A stretch of 64,000 nucleotides of DNA from Atlantibacter subterraneus (GTDB lineage: Bacteria; Pseudomonadota; Gammaproteobacteria; Enterobacterales; Enterobacteriaceae): NCBI RefSeq assembly GCF_007570865.1, contig NZ_VLPS01000001.1, forward strand, positions 186,001 to 250,000, given 5' to 3'. Shown here one piece after another: positions 29,878 to 40,854 of this stretch. Within the stretch, counting starts at the first letter, position 1. Every line of letters starts with the position of its first letter. The notes below the pieces were generated by a model. That model was not told the DNA's origin, ran no database searches, and saw only the letters and a program-made list of their open reading frames with translations. The position numbers and the translations under genes are program-made.

Positions 29878-30390
29878 ATGAGCCAGGTGAGCGCAGAATT
29901 TATTGCGACGCGTATCGCTATTCTTACCGTTTCCAGTCGTCGCGGCGAAGAGGACGATACCTCGGGCCACTATTTACGCGATGCGGCGCATGACGCCGGT
30001 CATCACATCGTGGATAAAGCGATTGTCAAAGAGAACCGCTACGCCATCCGCGCCCAGGTTTCTGCCTGGATTGCCGATGACAACGTGCAGGTGGTGCTGA
30101 TTAACGGCGGAACCGGCTTTACCGACGGCGATCAGGTGCCGGAAGCGCTGCTGCCGCTGTTCGATCGCGAAGTGGAAGGCTATGGCGAACTGTTCCGCAT
30201 GCTCTCCTTTGAAGAGATCGGCACCGCCATGATGCAGTCCCGCGCGGTGGCGGGAATTGCCAACCGCACACTGATTTTCGCGATGCCGGGCTCAACGCGC
30301 GCCTGCCAGACCGCCTGGGAACATATCATCTCCGGCCAGCTCGACGCCCGTAACCGCCCGTGCAACTTCCACCCCCATTTGAAGAAATAA
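29878..30390 (+). CDS. moaB: Molybdopterin biosynthesis protein MoaB
   Basis: A 170-residue MoCF-type protein related to MogA, which adenylates molybdopterin in other organisms; E. coli MoaB is thought to have little or no such activity because MogA does it. The MoCF motifs are visible: [18 protein letters not shown] near 76-94 and [17 protein letters not shown] near the C-terminus. GAG before the ATG. In the moa operon, 2 bases before moaC. Confidence 0.95.
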   Translation: MSQVSAEFIATRIAILTVSSRRGEEDDTSGHYLRDAAHDAGHHIVDKAIVKENRYAIRAQVSAWIADDNVQVVLINGGTGFTDGDQVPEALLPLFDREVEGYGELFRMLSFEEIGTAMMQSRAVAGIANRTLIFAMPGSTRACQTAWEHIISGQLDARNRPCNFHPHLKK

Positions 30391-30392
30391 TC

Positions 30393-30872
30393 ATGTCGCA
30401 ACTCACTCATCTTAACGCCGCCGGCGAAGCCCATATGGTTGACGTCAGCGCCAAAGCGGAAACCGTGCGGGAAGCGCGCGCTGAAGCCTTTGTCACCATG
30501 CGTGCCGACACCCTTGCCATGATCGTCGACGGCAGCCATCACAAAGGCGATGTGTTCGCCACGGCGCGTATCGCCGGGATCCAGGCCGCTAAACGCACCT
30601 GGGAGCTGATCCCGCTGTGCCATCCGCTGCTGCTCAGCAAAGTGGAAGTGCAACTGGAGGCCGAGCCGGAACACAACCGGGTGCGCATCGAAGCGGTGTG
30701 CCGTCTGAGCGGCAAAACCGGGGTAGAGATGGAGGCGCTGACGGCGGCATCGGTGGCGGCATTGACCATTTACGACATGTGCAAAGCGGTGCAAAAAGAC
30801 ATGGTGATCGGCCCGGTGCGGCTGCTGGCGAAAAGCGGCGGTAAATCCGGTGATTTCAGAGTGGAGGTGTGA
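30393..30872 (+). CDS. moaC: Cyclic pyranopterin monophosphate synthase
   Basis: Acts with MoaA to convert the cyclised GTP product into cyclic pyranopterin monophosphate. The start at 30393 gives 159 residues, [19 protein letters not shown]; an earlier start at 30360 would overlap moaB. The substrate pocket shows [41 protein letters not shown] and GGKSGDF at the end. The stop overlaps the moaD ATG (TGATG). Confidence 0.95.
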   Translation: MSQLTHLNAAGEAHMVDVSAKAETVREARAEAFVTMRADTLAMIVDGSHHKGDVFATARIAGIQAAKRTWELIPLCHPLLLSKVEVQLEAEPEHNRVRIEAVCRLSGKTGVEMEALTAASVAALTIYDMCKAVQKDMVIGPVRLLAKSGGKSGDFRVEV

Positions 30873-31117
30873 TGATTAACGTGCTGTTTTTCGCGCAGGT
30901 GCGTGAACTGGTCGGTTGCGACCGCCTGGAAATTACAGAAGCCTTCCCGACGGTGGAATCCCTGCGTCAGCATCTCGAAAGCCGGGGAGGGCGCTGGGAG
31001 CTGGCGCTGGAGTCCGGCAAACTGCTGGCGGCGGTGAATCAGACGCTGGTGGCGTTCGATCATCCACTGAGCGAGGGCGATGAAGTGGCCTTTTTCCCGC
31101 CGGTCACCGGAGGCTGA
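30872..31117 (+). CDS. moaD: Molybdopterin synthase small subunit
   Basis: Ubiquitin-fold sulfur carrier of 81 residues starting [13 protein letters not shown]. The C-terminal Gly-Gly (PPVTGG) is thiocarboxylated by MoeB and donates sulfur for the dithiolene. GGAGGTG precedes the ATG at 30872; the GTG one codon earlier is less likely because E. coli MoaD also starts with MIKVLFF. Overlaps moaC by 1 base. Confidence 0.95.
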   Translation: MINVLFFAQVRELVGCDRLEITEAFPTVESLRQHLESRGGRWELALESGKLLAAVNQTLVAFDHPLSEGDEVAFFPPVTGG

Positions 31118-31118
31118 G

Positions 31119-31571
31119 ATGCAGGATACGAAAATTCGCGTGGGTCACGAGGGCTTTAACGTTGGCGAAGAATACCAGTGGCTGGCGGCCTGCGATGAAG
31201 ATGGCGCGGTCGTCACCTTTACCGGCAAAGTGCGCAATCACAATCTGGGCGACAGCGTTAGCGCGCTGACTCTTGAGCACTATCCCGGTATGACCGAAAA
31301 AGCGCTGGCGGAAATCGTTGCAGAAGCTCGTGAACGCTGGCCGCTACAGCGGGTTTCGGTTGTCCATCGTATCGGTGAACTGTGGCCCGGCGACGAAATT
31401 GTGTTTGTTGGCGTCACGGGCGCGCATCGCAGCCAGGCCTTTGAAGCGGCGCAATTTATTATGGATTATCTGAAAACCCGCGCGCCGTTCTGGAAGCGCG
31501 AAGCCACGCCGGAAGGCGACCGCTGGGTGGAATCCCGCGACAGCGACCATCAGGCGGCGGAACGCTGGTAG
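31119..31571 (+). CDS. moaE: Molybdopterin synthase large subunit
   Basis: Forms the catalytic dimer to which MoaD docks. The start at 31119 gives 150 residues, the usual length. The conserved lysines and arginines for precursor binding lie in GAVVTFTGKVRNHN near residue 28, HRIGELWPGDEIVFVGVTGAHR, and the C-terminal FWKREATPEGDRWVE. A longer in-frame reading from 31080 would lie inside moaD and is rejected. Last gene of moaABCDE. Confidence 0.96.
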   Translation: MQDTKIRVGHEGFNVGEEYQWLAACDEDGAVVTFTGKVRNHNLGDSVSALTLEHYPGMTEKALAEIVAEARERWPLQRVSVVHRIGELWPGDEIVFVGVTGAHRSQAFEAAQFIMDYLKTRAPFWKREATPEGDRWVESRDSDHQAAERW

Positions 31572-31633
31572 GACGGTTTTTCCAGGATCTGTTAACCTTT
31601 ATACAAGGCATTTGCCATTTTAAAGGAGGCATC

Positions 31634-32344
31634 ATGGATAGATTTGAACGTCCCGAACAAACCATTGTTCAACAGACCCGCAGCGGTCTACAAACCTATA
31701 TGGCGCAGGTTTATGGCTGGATGACCTGCGGCCTGTTATTGACCGCATTTATCGCCTGGTACGCCGCCAATACCCCGGCGGTGATGATGTTTGTGTTTCA
31801 AAGCCAGATCACCTTTTTTGGCTTGATCATCGCCCAGCTCGCGCTGGTGTTTATCCTGTCGGGTTTAGTGCATAAGATGAGCGGCGCATTAGCGACCACG
31901 CTCTTTATGCTCTATTCGGCGCTCACCGGCCTGACCATGGCGAGTATCTTTCTGGTCTACACCTCCAGCTCCATTGCCAGCACCTTCGTGGTGGCGGGCG
32001 GGATGTTCGGCGTGATGAGCCTGTACGGTTACACCACCAAACGCGACCTCAGCGGCTTCGGCAATATGCTGTTTATGGCGCTGATCGGGATTATTATCGC
32101 CTCGCTGGTTAACTTCTGGCTGAAGAGTGAAGCGCTGATGTGGGTAGTGACGTACATCGGTGTGATTGTGTTTGTCGGGCTGACGGCGTATGACACTCAG
32201 AAGCTGAAAAACATCGGCCAGCAGATTGATGTATCGCACCGGGAAAACCTGCGTAAATACTCCATCCTCGGCGCGCTGACGCTGTATCTGGACTTTATTA
32301 ACCTGTTCCTGATGCTGTTACGCATCTTCGGTAACCGCCGCTAG
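31634..32344 (+). CDS. ybhL: Bax-inhibitor-1 family membrane protein YbhL
   Basis: Inner-membrane protein of 236 residues with seven predicted helices (for example near residues 25-45, 55-75, 82-102) and a charged N-terminus. The BI-1 family acts as a calcium leak or stress modulator in some organisms; the role in bacteria is unclear. AAGGAGG precedes the ATG. E. coli has a paralogue, ybhM, next to it; here that gene is missing and ybhN follows. Confidence 0.9.
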   Translation: MDRFERPEQTIVQQTRSGLQTYMAQVYGWMTCGLLLTAFIAWYAANTPAVMMFVFQSQITFFGLIIAQLALVFILSGLVHKMSGALATTLFMLYSALTGLTMASIFLVYTSSSIASTFVVAGGMFGVMSLYGYTTKRDLSGFGNMLFMALIGIIIASLVNFWLKSEALMWVVTYIGVIVFVGLTAYDTQKLKNIGQQIDVSHRENLRKYSILGALTLYLDFINLFLMLLRIFGNRR

Positions 32345-32350
32345 ACCCAT

Positions 32351-32390
32351 AAAAAACCGCATCGGCAGTTTGCCTGATGCGGTTTTTTTT
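32351..32390. terminator. Bidirectional terminator between ybhL and ybhN
   Basis: An 11-bp stem with ACCGCATC and GATGCGGT around a short inner stem is flanked by an A-run on the left and eight T on the right. It would terminate ybhL on the plus strand and ybhN on the minus strand. Confidence 0.85.
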
Positions 32391-32402
32391 ATCCGCTTAC
32401 TC

Positions 32403-33368
32403 TCAACTGGTCCCCATCTTCTGCTCATTTTTGGCACGTAATTTCTTGGCCCGGCTTTCCAGCAGCACATAGCAAATCAGCGCCAGCAGCAGCGGGATAA
32501 AGAAATAGAGCACGCGATAGGCCAGCAGGGCGGCGATGATTTTCCCCTGGCTGGTATGTTCCCCCGCCAGCAGCGCGATAAACACCGCTTCCAGCACGCC
32601 AATTCCCGCCGGGATGTGGACGATGGCCCCGGCGATACTGCTCACCAGCAGCACGCCCAGCACGAAGAAGTAATTCACGTCCTGGCCGAGCAGGATCCAG
32701 ATAATCGCCCCCATCGCCATCCAGTTCAGGCTGGAAATGCCCATCTGCATCAGCGCGAAACGCCAGCCGGGCAACACCAGCTTTTGGCCTTTAATGGTGA
32801 TGTGACGGCGTTTGGCGAAGGCGCAGGCCCACAGGTACACCGCGCTCAGCACCAGCAGTACCGCGCCGATAATGCGCAGGGTGCCGTCTTCGATGTACCA
32901 GTGCGACGGCAACTCAACCACGCCAATGCTGAAAATCACCCCGCCCAACAGCACATAGCCCAGCCAGTTGGTGGTGATACTCAGGGAAAAAATGCGCGTG
33001 ATGGTGGCGCTGGGCAGCCCAAGCCGGGAGTAAAGCCGGTAGCGCATCCCAATGCCGCCCACCCAGGTGCTGAGCGTCAGGTTAAAGGCATAGCAGATAA
33101 ACGACACCAGCATCACCTGGCGCTTCGCCAGCTTATGGCCGCAGTACAGCCGCCCCAGCAGATCGTAACAGCCGTAAACCAGATAGCTGACAATCACCAG
33201 CCCCAGCGCGGCCAGCAGCGCGGTGTGGTTATAGTTGCGGATAACTTTCCACACCTCCTCCCAGTCGACATTGCGGGCATACACCACCAGCAACACCGCC
33301 ACCGCAATAAAGAAGACCCACGTAAGGATTTTTTTGGCTTTACGCCACTTCGGATGAGATTTCGCCAT
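32403..33368 (-). CDS. ybhN: Integral membrane protein YbhN (LPG-synthase TM family)
   Basis: A 321-residue protein with about eight membrane segments (for example residues 15-32, 46-68, 84-105, 126-150). It belongs to the family of the transmembrane part of lysyl-phosphatidylglycerol synthases (LPG_synthase_TM), without the transferase domain. In E. coli YbhN is a paralogue-type protein whose function is not settled. It lies 9 bases downstream of clsB in the unit ybhP-clsB-ybhN, which ties it to phospholipid metabolism. Confidence 0.9.
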   Translation of the reverse strand: MAKSHPKWRKAKKILTWVFFIAVAVLLVVYARNVDWEEVWKVIRNYNHTALLAALGLVIVSYLVYGCYDLLGRLYCGHKLAKRQVMLVSFICYAFNLTLSTWVGGIGMRYRLYSRLGLPSATITRIFSLSITTNWLGYVLLGGVIFSIGVVELPSHWYIEDGTLRIIGAVLLVLSAVYLWACAFAKRRHITIKGQKLVLPGWRFALMQMGISSLNWMAMGAIIWILLGQDVNYFFVLGVLLVSSIAGAIVHIPAGIGVLEAVFIALLAGEHTSQGKIIAALLAYRVLYFFIPLLLALICYVLLESRAKKLRAKNEQKMGTS

Positions 33369-33377
33369 GTGATGTCC

Positions 33378-34610
33378 TTACGCCTTATCCGTGGTTTCAA
33401 CCCGATCCTGGGTTTCAATTTCGGGCTGCACGGGCGGCTTTACCTGGGAAAGCCGTGGAGTATGCGCGGGCAACCAGCCCACCAGCGCAGGGAAGTGACG
33501 CAGGAAGTGGAACGCCAGCACGCTTTTGGTCAGGTTCCACCAGGTGCGTTTCGGCACCATGGTTTCATCCACCTGACGGCACTCTTCGGTGATCAGCCGG
33601 GTAAGGTTTTCATACAGTTTCTGGTTAAAGTTACGGTCGTGGATCAGCACGTTAGCTTCCAGATTCAGCGACAGGCTGAGCGGGTCGAGGTTACTGGAGC
33701 CCACCGTCGCCCAGTGATCGTCCATCACCGCCACTTTGCCGTGCAGCGGGCGCGTCAGGTATTCATACACTTCCACGCCGCCCTTCAGCAGGTAGTTGTA
33801 CAGCAGCCGCGCGCCGACGCGCACAATCGGCATATCCGGTTCGCCCTGCACGATTAAACGCACTTTAACACCGCGCCGCGCCGCATTGCGCATCGCGTGC
33901 AGCAGCCGGTAGCCGGGGAAAAAGTAGGCGTTGGCGATAATCACTTCCTGGCGCGCATTAGCCAGCATTTTGAGATAGTGACGTTCAATATCGTCGCGGT
34001 GCTCTTCGTTATCGCGCCAGATAAACAGCACCTGGGCTTCACCCGGCGTGGCGTTCTCGCTGGCGCGGGTGCGCCGCCGCCACCAGCGGCGTGGCGTTTC
34101 GTTTTCCGGCAGATTCGACAGCACAAACTGGCGGATATCCTCTACCACTGGCCCCTCGATACGCACCGAATAGTCCTGCTTGGCCTCCGGGCCGTAGTCG
34201 ATCATATGTTCGGCGGAGTAGTTGATCCCACCGACAAAGGCGATGCGATCGTCGATCAGCACGATCTTGCGGTGCATCCGGCGGAAAAGGTTAGTGCGCA
34301 TCCCGAAAATCTTCGGGCGCGGGTCGTAATAGCGGAAGATGACTCCCGCTGTGGTCAGTTCCGTAACAAACTCATCGCTGAGATCCGGCGAACCGTAGCC
34401 GTCGAGCAGCACTTCCACGCTGACGCCGCGCTTCGCCGCCGCCAGCACCGCCTTGTGCAGCTGGCGGCCCACGTTATCCTCGAACCAGATAAAGGTTTCT
34501 ACATAAACTTTGTGCTGTGCTTCATCGATGGCGCTAAATACGGCGGGGAAAAACATATCGCCGTTTTCCAGTAACTCGATCTGATTGCCATCGCGCCAGT
34601 TGGTTTTCAT
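33378..34610 (-). CDS. clsB: Cardiolipin synthase B
   Basis: Phospholipase-D-superfamily enzyme that makes cardiolipin from two phosphatidylglycerols and can also make phosphatidylglycerol. The start at 34610 gives 410 residues ([14 protein letters not shown]). The two HxKxxxxD motifs are [16 protein letters not shown] near residue 120 and [18 protein letters not shown] near residue 300. A longer in-frame reading to 34658 would lie within ybhP. Its ATG overlaps the ybhP stop (ATGA). Confidence 0.95.
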   Translation of the reverse strand: MKTNWRDGNQIELLENGDMFFPAVFSAIDEAQHKVYVETFIWFEDNVGRQLHKAVLAAAKRGVSVEVLLDGYGSPDLSDEFVTELTTAGVIFRYYDPRPKIFGMRTNLFRRMHRKIVLIDDRIAFVGGINYSAEHMIDYGPEAKQDYSVRIEGPVVEDIRQFVLSNLPENETPRRWWRRRTRASENATPGEAQVLFIWRDNEEHRDDIERHYLKMLANARQEVIIANAYFFPGYRLLHAMRNAARRGVKVRLIVQGEPDMPIVRVGARLLYNYLLKGGVEVYEYLTRPLHGKVAVMDDHWATVGSSNLDPLSLSLNLEANVLIHDRNFNQKLYENLTRLITEECRQVDETMVPKRTWWNLTKSVLAFHFLRHFPALVGWLPAHTPRLSQVKPPVQPEIETQDRVETTDKA

Positions 34611-35368
34611 AAATGGATCTCCACTGCCAAAGGGGCATGATCGGAAAGGTGTCGCCATTCACGCAGCGGTAGCGCGGTCGGGCTGCTGGCTGACGCATGC
34701 TTTACATAGATGCGATCGAGGCGCAGCACGGGCATTACCGCCGGGAAAGTCCGCGCCGGACGGCCTCTGGCGCGGGTAAACACCTCATCAAGCCCGGCTT
34801 TTGTTTTAAGTATAGGGTTGGCTTTTTGCCGCCAGTCGTTGAAATCGCCCGCCACGACGATAGGTTCGCCATCCGGCAGGCTGTTGACTAAATCGCACAG
34901 CATCTGGAGTTGGTCGTGGCGATGGGCCTCCTGGAGGCCCAGATGCACGCAAATCACGTGCAGCGTTTTATTCACCTCCGCCAGGTTGATACGGCAGTGC
35001 AGCAGGCCGCGCTTTTCATGGCCGTTGTGTGAAACATCGAGATTTTCATATTCATTAATGGGAAAGCGCGACAGCACTGCGTTGCCGTGATGCCCCTCGG
35101 GATATACCGCGTTGCGCCCATAGGCGTAATCGCTCCACATGGTGTCGGCGATAAATTCGTAGTGGGTGGTATCCGGCCAGTTTTCGAAGTGCAGCGGATG
35201 CACCTCGTGTGCGCCCATCACCTCCTGAAGGCAGACGATATCGGCAGAAACGGTGCGCACGGCGTCGCGCAGCTCCGGCAAAATAAAGCGCCGGTTCAAC
35301 GCGGTAAAACCCTTATGTGTATTGATTGTGAGCAGTTTGAATGAAAATGCAGCTGTCTTACTGGCCAT
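34607..35368 (-). CDS. ybhP: Endonuclease/exonuclease/phosphatase-family protein YbhP
   Basis: A 253-residue protein of the EEP superfamily. Metal and catalytic residues appear in [29 protein letters not shown] and the C-terminal [13 protein letters not shown]. There is no signal peptide. The start at 35368 has AGGGGGAAC before it. Its substrate is unknown; the coupled clsB gene suggests a lipid or phosphodiester role. It is first in ybhP-clsB-ybhN. Confidence 0.9.
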   Translation of the reverse strand: MASKTAAFSFKLLTINTHKGFTALNRRFILPELRDAVRTVSADIVCLQEVMGAHEVHPLHFENWPDTTHYEFIADTMWSDYAYGRNAVYPEGHHGNAVLSRFPINEYENLDVSHNGHEKRGLLHCRINLAEVNKTLHVICVHLGLQEAHRHDQLQMLCDLVNSLPDGEPIVVAGDFNDWRQKANPILKTKAGLDEVFTRARGRPARTFPAVMPVLRLDRIYVKHASASSPTALPLREWRHLSDHAPLAVEIHL

Positions 35369-35433
35369 GTTCCCCCTGCCTGTGTTTTTCCAATGAAAAT
35401 AAAGTGTAGTCTTAGTCACAAAAAGGTGCGGGG

Positions 35434-35464
35434 TTACGGAATTTTCCGTAAAGTGCGGTACTCT
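35434..35464 (+). promoter_or_regulatory. ybhQ promoter region with an 18-bp palindrome
   Basis: TTACGGAA and TTCCGTAA with TT between form a perfect inverted repeat at 35434-35451, just before a possible -10 (TACTCT, 35459-35464). It may be an operator over the -35 region. I do not recognise the regulator. Confidence 0.4.
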
Positions 35465-35498
35465 CAGTTACAGCGAGAAATTCCGAAGGAGAGAATTC

Positions 35499-35915
35499 AT
35501 GAAGTGGCAACAACGTATTCGTGTTGCAACCGGCCTGAGCTGCTGGCAGATTGTGCTGCATTTGGCCGTTATCGCGCTCCTGGTGATGGGATGGATGAGC
35601 GGCGCACTGGTGAAGGTAGGCATCGGTTTATGCCTGTTATACGGCGCAACGGTGCTGATGATGTTCGCCCTGCAGCGCGTCCACGAGGGGCGGCTGCGTG
35701 AACTGGGCGACTTCCTTGAAGAGCTCACCACCACCTGGTATTTTGGCAATGCCATTATCGCGCTGTGGTTGCTGTCGCGCATCGTGCACAACAACCTGAT
35801 CCTGGCGGTTGCCGGGCTCGCCATTCTCGCAGGCCCGGCCCTGGTGTCGCTGCTGGCGAAAGAGCGCAAACCGCGTTTAGGCGATCTTTCTTCTAAACAT
35901 AGCGTACGCCGCTGA
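35499..35915 (+). CDS. ybhQ: Inner-membrane protein YbhQ
   Basis: A 138-residue membrane protein (E. coli 136) with four predicted helices, starting [23 protein letters not shown] short cytoplasmic tail ends SKHSVRR. No domain with known activity is seen. AAGGAGAG lies before the ATG. Its last 39 bases overlap the end of ybhR on the other strand, an unusually long convergent overlap. Confidence 0.88.
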   Translation: MKWQQRIRVATGLSCWQIVLHLAVIALLVMGWMSGALVKVGIGLCLLYGATVLMMFALQRVHEGRLRELGDFLEELTTTWYFGNAIIALWLLSRIVHNNLILAVAGLAILAGPALVSLLAKERKPRLGDLSSKHSVRR

Positions 35916-36983
35916 CCCCGTTGTGGCCGCAATCACCAACAGCGGCCACAAACTCCCCCAGACAATATCGAAGCTGGCATCCTTTAAATAAATCTGCTTG
36001 GTGATATCGGTGAAGTGCCGGATCGGATTCACCCAAGTCAGGTTTTGCAGCCACACCGGCATGTTCTCTACCGGCGACACATACCCCGACAGCAGTATCG
36101 CGGGCATCATAAACACGAATACCCCGATAAACGCCTGCTGCTGGGTGGAGCACAGCGAGGAAATCAGCAAACCAAAGCCGACCAGCGACAGGCCGTAAAT
36201 TAGCATGGTGAAGTAAAACAGGCTGAGCGAGCCGGAAAACGGAATGTCGTAGCCCCAAATCCCCACGCCCAGCACGATGCTGGCCTGGAACGTCGCCACA
36301 ATCAGCGCCGGAACCGCTTTACCCACAAATATCTGCCAGGTCGCCAGCGGCGACACTAACAGCTGATCCAGCGTACCCTGTTCCCGCTCGCGCGCCACCG
36401 ACAGCGACGTCACGATCATCACGCCGATGGTGGTGATCATGGCGATCAGCGACGGCACCACGAACCATTTGTAATCCAGATTCGGGTTATACCAGTTGCG
36501 CACCACCAGCTCGCTGTTGTTCGGTTTGGGTTTGCCGTCCAGCAAATCCTGCTGATATTCCTTCACAATCTGCTGAATGTAGTTAGCGGCAATCTGGGCG
36601 CTGTTGGAGTTACGTCCGTCGAGAATCAACTGCAGCGGCGCGGTTTCGAAGGTGTCCAGCTTGCGCGAAAAGTCCGCCGGGAAGCGGATCAGCAGCAGCA
36701 CCTTTTGGGTATCGATAGTGGGGCGGATCTCCGCTGAACTCTTCAGCAGGGTAATGTGGCTGAACGCGGTGGCTTTGGCGAAGCGCTGGGTCAGCTCTAC
36801 CGAGTGTTTGCCGTTGTCCTCGTTATAAATGGCGATGCTGGCGTTGGTTACTTCCAGGGTGGCGGCAAACGGGAACAGCAGCACCTGGATCACCACCGGT
36901 AAAATCAGAATGGCGCGGGTTTGCGGTTCGCGCAGCAGCGACTGTAGCTCTTTGCGGATCAGCGTCCAGAGACGATGTAGCAT
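35877..36983 (-). CDS. ybhR: ABC-2 type exporter membrane subunit YbhR
   Basis: Permease of the YbhGFSR efflux pump. The 368 residues have one N-terminal helix (about 25-45), a periplasmic domain of some 130 residues and five more helices, the ABC-2 pattern; the motif [19 protein letters not shown] marks the cytoplasmic coupling helix. It pairs with YbhS, encoded 10 bases upstream. E. coli YbhR is reported to export sodium, lithium and tetracycline-type compounds as part of this complex. Confidence 0.93.
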   Translation of the reverse strand: MLHRLWTLIRKELQSLLREPQTRAILILPVVIQVLLFPFAATLEVTNASIAIYNEDNGKHSVELTQRFAKATAFSHITLLKSSAEIRPTIDTQKVLLLIRFPADFSRKLDTFETAPLQLILDGRNSNSAQIAANYIQQIVKEYQQDLLDGKPKPNNSELVVRNWYNPNLDYKWFVVPSLIAMITTIGVMIVTSLSVAREREQGTLDQLLVSPLATWQIFVGKAVPALIVATFQASIVLGVGIWGYDIPFSGSLSLFYFTMLIYGLSLVGFGLLISSLCSTQQQAFIGVFVFMMPAILLSGYVSPVENMPVWLQNLTWVNPIRHFTDITKQIYLKDASFDIVWGSLWPLLVIAATTGSAAYAMFRRKIA

Positions 36984-36993
36984 TTCTTTCTCC

Positions 36994-38124
36994 CTAATCC
37001 AGCCGACGTTTGGTTTTCAGCCACGTCAGGCCGATAAACATCACGGCGGAAGCAATCAAAAACAGCATATTCACGATCAGCACCGCCGGAATAGTCCCCG
37101 CCAGGAACAGGCTTTGCAGGGTGGTGACGAAATAGCGCGCCGGAATAATGTAAGTCACCGCACGGATCGCTGCCGGCATGCTGTCGATCTGGAAGATAAA
37201 CCCTGACAGCATCACCGACGGCAGAAACGCGGCGTTCAGTGCCACCTGGGCGGCGTTAAACTGGTTGCGGGTAATGGTGGAGATCAGCAGCCCCATGCCG
37301 AGGGTGCTGAGCAAAAACAGGCTGGTAATAATAAACAGCAGCCACAGCGAGCCCCGGTACGGCACGCCGAGAATAAACACCGACACCAGCATACACAGCA
37401 GCATCGCCAGCATCCCGAGGAAGTAATAGGGGATTAACTTGCACAGCAGCAGCTCGCTGCGCGTCACTTCGGTGGAGAGCAGCGCCTCCATGGTGCCGCG
37501 CTCCCATTCGCGGGCCACCACCAGCGAGGTTAAAATCGCGCCGATCACCGTCATGATGATGGTCACCGCGCCGGGGATAATAAAGTGCTGGCTGATGGCG
37601 GCGGGGTTAAACCAGTAGCGCGTCTGCACGTCGATCAGCGGCTCGAAGCTCTCGCCGTTATCCTCCGCGCGCTGCATCTGCCAGATTTGCCAGATACCTT
37701 CGATATACCCCTGTACGAAGTTGGCAGTATTGGGTTCGCTGCCGTCGGTGATCACCTGAACCGGCGCGGTATCGCCACTGCGCGCCATCCGCTGGTCGAA
37801 ATCCACCGGGATCACCACGATGCCGCGCACTTTCCCGGCCTGCATCCGCTGGATGAGATCCTGCCGGTCGGTACTGATTTTGGGGTCGATAAACGGCGAG
37901 GCGCTGATGGTATGGGCAAAGTCCAGCGCGTCGGCGCTCTGCTGCTCCAGCAAAATCCCCACCCGCAGACGGCTGGAGTCGAGGTTAATGCCGTAGCCGA
38001 AGATAAACAGCAGCAGCAGCGGGATCACCACGGCAATCAGCCAGCTGCTGGGGTCGCGAATAATCTGCCGCGTCTCTTTGACGCACAGCGCCCGCACGCG
38101 CCGCCAGGAGAGGTGCGTACTCAT
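36994..38124 (-). CDS. ybhS: ABC-2 type exporter membrane subunit YbhS
   Basis: Second membrane subunit of YbhGFSR, 376 residues, with the same plan: N-terminal helix, large periplasmic part, five C-terminal helices and the coupling motif [18 protein letters not shown]. The ATG overlaps the ybhF stop (ATGA). Likely a heterodimer with YbhR. Confidence 0.93.
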   Translation of the reverse strand: MSTHLSWRRVRALCVKETRQIIRDPSSWLIAVVIPLLLLFIFGYGINLDSSRLRVGILLEQQSADALDFAHTISASPFIDPKISTDRQDLIQRMQAGKVRGIVVIPVDFDQRMARSGDTAPVQVITDGSEPNTANFVQGYIEGIWQIWQMQRAEDNGESFEPLIDVQTRYWFNPAAISQHFIIPGAVTIIMTVIGAILTSLVVAREWERGTMEALLSTEVTRSELLLCKLIPYYFLGMLAMLLCMLVSVFILGVPYRGSLWLLFIITSLFLLSTLGMGLLISTITRNQFNAAQVALNAAFLPSVMLSGFIFQIDSMPAAIRAVTYIIPARYFVTTLQSLFLAGTIPAVLIVNMLFLIASAVMFIGLTWLKTKRRLD

Positions 38125-39860
38125 GATTCATGCTCCTTATCCCATTGCTGGATCAGCGTGATAAACGCGTGCTCCATGGTGGGGTCCGGGTTGTCGTCAT
38201 CGGCGGTTTTTTGCTTCAGGTCATCCGGCGTGCCGCTGGCAATCAGCTTACCGCGATAAACCAGCCCGATGCGGTCACAGTATTCGGCCTCATCCATAAA
38301 GTGGGTGGTGACCATCACCGTGACGCCTTTTTCCACCATGCTGTTGATATGCAGCCAGAACTCGCGCCGGGTCAGCGGATCGACGCCGGAAGTGGGTTCA
38401 TCGAGGAACAGAATGTCCGGCTCGTGCATTAACGCGCAGGCCAGCGCCAGCCGTTGCTTATAGCCCAGCGGCAGGGAATCGGTGGGCTGATTGAAAATGG
38501 CTTTAAGGCTGAACGCCTCGCTCATACGGCTGATTTTGTCGTTCTGGGCGCTGCCGCGCAGCCCGTAAACGCCGGAGAAAAAGCGCAGGTTTTGCTCCAC
38601 CGTCAGGTTGCCGTACAGCGAAAATTTTTGGGCCATATAGCCCAGATGCTGGCGGGCCTTGCCGGAACCGGTTTTTAAATCCATATCCAGCACCAGCGCT
38701 TTACCGGACGTCGGCACCAGCAGGCCGCACATCATTTTAAAGGTGGTGGATTTACCCGCGCCGTTCGGGCCGAGCAGGCCGAAAATCTCCCCGCGCTGCA
38801 CGGTAAAGTTCACGTCGTCGGTGGCGGCGAAATCACCAAATTTTTTGGTGAGCGACCGCGCTTCAATCACCGTTTCACCGGGCGTACCTTCCACGGTATG
38901 CAGGATCGCGCCGAGGGGCGATTCGTTGGTGGACGCGCCGCCCAGCAGGTCGATAAAGGCATCCTCAAAGCGCGGCGCGGTTTCGTTAACCTCAATATCC
39001 GCCAGTTCCTGCTGCTGGCGCAGGGTCTCGGGGCTGGCATCCTTGCGCAGGATCAGGCGCACCGAACGGCCCTGGATCATCCCGTCGCTGACGGCATGGG
39101 TTTTCAGCGCTTTCTGCAACAGCTGGCGGTTGTTCAGCGACGGGCTGGTCGCCAGCACGCTGCGCCCGGCCATTTGTTGGGTCAGCGCTTTAGGTTCGCC
39201 CTGATACAGCAGCTCGCCTTCGTTCATCAACAACACTTCGCGGCACTGCTCGGCTTCATCCAGATAGGAGGTGCTCCACAGGATCAGCATCCCTTCGCCC
39301 GCCAGCTCGTGAACCATTTGCCACAGCTCGCGGCGCGAGATCGGGTCAACGCCGACGCCGGGTTCATCCAGCAGCAGAACTTTCGGCTGGCCGACCAGGG
39401 TGCAGGCGAGACCGAGCTTTTGCTTCATCCCCCCGGAGAGTTTGCCCGCCAGCCGATCGGTAAATGGCCCCAGCGCGGTAAACTCCAGCAGCCGCTCAAA
39501 GGTGCTGCGGCGCGTTTCCCCGGTGACGCTGCGCAAATCGGCGTACAGGTTGAGGTTCTCCATCACGGTGAGATCTTCATACAGGCCGAATTTTTGCGGC
39601 ATATAACCTAAGATGGCGTGCAGCGCCCGGTCGTCGTTTACCGGATCGAGACCATTAACCCGCGCCGCGCCGTCATCCGGGCGCAGTAACCCGGCCAGCA
39701 TGCGCATCAGGGTGGTTTTGCCCGCGCCGTCCGGCCCGACTAAACCCGTCACCGCACCCGCGCGGATTTCGCTGTGCAGGCTGGCGACCGCCGGTTTATC
39801 CATGCCGGGAAAGCGTTTCATCAGCCCATCCAGGCGGATGATGCCGTCCTCAGCGCTCAT
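38121..39860 (-). CDS. ybhF: Tandem ABC ATPase YbhF
   Basis: Cytoplasmic ATPase of the pump with two nucleotide-binding domains in 579 residues. Domain one has [11 protein letters not shown] near residue 38, [13 protein letters not shown] and [12 protein letters not shown]; domain two has [11 protein letters not shown] near residue 358, [12 protein letters not shown] and [12 protein letters not shown]. The signature of the second domain (LPLGY) is the form found in E. coli YbhF. The start at 39860 overlaps the end of ybhG by 11 bases; the conserved region follows it at once. Confidence 0.94.
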   Translation of the reverse strand: MSAEDGIIRLDGLMKRFPGMDKPAVASLHSEIRAGAVTGLVGPDGAGKTTLMRMLAGLLRPDDGAARVNGLDPVNDDRALHAILGYMPQKFGLYEDLTVMENLNLYADLRSVTGETRRSTFERLLEFTALGPFTDRLAGKLSGGMKQKLGLACTLVGQPKVLLLDEPGVGVDPISRRELWQMVHELAGEGMLILWSTSYLDEAEQCREVLLMNEGELLYQGEPKALTQQMAGRSVLATSPSLNNRQLLQKALKTHAVSDGMIQGRSVRLILRKDASPETLRQQQELADIEVNETAPRFEDAFIDLLGGASTNESPLGAILHTVEGTPGETVIEARSLTKKFGDFAATDDVNFTVQRGEIFGLLGPNGAGKSTTFKMMCGLLVPTSGKALVLDMDLKTGSGKARQHLGYMAQKFSLYGNLTVEQNLRFFSGVYGLRGSAQNDKISRMSEAFSLKAIFNQPTDSLPLGYKQRLALACALMHEPDILFLDEPTSGVDPLTRREFWLHINSMVEKGVTVMVTTHFMDEAEYCDRIGLVYRGKLIASGTPDDLKQKTADDDNPDPTMEHAFITLIQQWDKEHES

Positions 39861-40854
39861 TGCGCGCCTCGTTATCAAACTGTACGGTCACCGGCATCCC
39901 CTGGCGCAGCGAGGCGTCGGCATCGGTAACGATGATCCGCAGGCGGTACACCAGGTCGGTACGCAGGTCCGGGGTTTCTACGGTTTTCGGGGTAAATTCC
40001 GCCGTGGGCGACACAAAGCCAATCTGCCCTTTATATGGCCGATCCGGGCGGCCATCGGTATACAGCAGCACCTGCTGCCCCGGCTGCGCTTCGCCAAGGT
40101 GGCTCTCATCAATATAGGCGCGCACCCATACCGGATGGGTCAGGGACAGAGTGAACACGGTGCCGCCTGCATTCAGCATGGTGCCTGGCTCCACGGCGCG
40201 GGTCAGGATAGTGCCGTCAGAGGGGGCCAGCAGGGTGGTATCCTGCAAATCGAGCGTTGATTGCGCCAGCTGCGCCTGTGCCTGTTCCAGCGCGGCCTTC
40301 GCCTGGGCTATCTCCTGCGGGCGATTCCCGGCTTTGAACTGGCTGAGCTTATCCTGAGCGGCCTTCAGATTCGCCACCGCCTGATCCCGGGACGAACGGG
40401 CGTTTTCCAGGTCGTTAGCGGAGATGGTGCGGCTTTTCCACAGCCCCTGCTGGCGGCTATAGAAATTCTGCGCGTAATCGGCGGCGGCCTGGGACTGTTT
40501 CACTGCCGCCGCGGCCTGGGCGATCTCTTCGGAACGGTAGCCGTCCATCACCAAATCATATTTGGCCTGCGCCGCCGCCACGTTGGCTTCGGCCTGGCGC
40601 AGCGCGTTTTCATAGGGCGCTTTATCAATCAGCCCCAGCGTTGCGCCGGATTTAACCGCATCACCTTCATCAACATTCAGGCTGGCAAGACGTCCGCCGA
40701 CCCGAAAACTTAAATTCACGGTACGGATATCGACGTTGCCATACAGGGTCAGCGTCTGGTCCTGACGGCTTTGATACCACTTCCAGCCGCCGAAACAGGC
40801 CGCCAGTACCAGCACGACGATAACCACCAGCAGTACCGGTTTTTTATTCTTCAT
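39850..40854 (-). CDS. ybhG: Membrane-fusion protein of the YbhGFSR pump
   Basis: HlyD-family periplasmic adaptor of 334 residues. An N-terminal membrane anchor (about residues 6-22), a lipoyl/barrel-sandwich half ([13 protein letters not shown]), a long coiled coil rich in Ala and Gln (roughly 75-190) and a second lipoyl half ([17 protein letters not shown]) are visible. It links YbhR/S to an outer-membrane channel. Its ATG overlaps the cecR stop (TAATG), so it is coupled to the regulator. Confidence 0.94.
   Translation of the reverse strand: MKNKKPVLLVVIVVLVLAACFGGWKWYQSRQDQTLTLYGNVDIRTVNLSFRVGGRLASLNVDEGDAVKSGATLGLIDKAPYENALRQAEANVAAAQAKYDLVMDGYRSEEIAQAAAAVKQSQAAADYAQNFYSRQQGLWKSRTISANDLENARSSRDQAVANLKAAQDKLSQFKAGNRPQEIAQAKAALEQAQAQLAQSTLDLQDTTLLAPSDGTILTRAVEPGTMLNAGGTVFTLSLTHPVWVRAYIDESHLGEAQPGQQVLLYTDGRPDRPYKGQIGFVSPTAEFTPKTVETPDLRTDLVYRLRIIVTDADASLRQGMPVTVQFDNEARNER

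Noticed and set aside
32556-33857. Open frame of 433 codons on the plus strand
   Set aside because: It lies antisense to ybhN and clsB, both clear genes. The product is a His/Gln/Arg-rich string without a domain, as expected in a GC-rich shadow frame.
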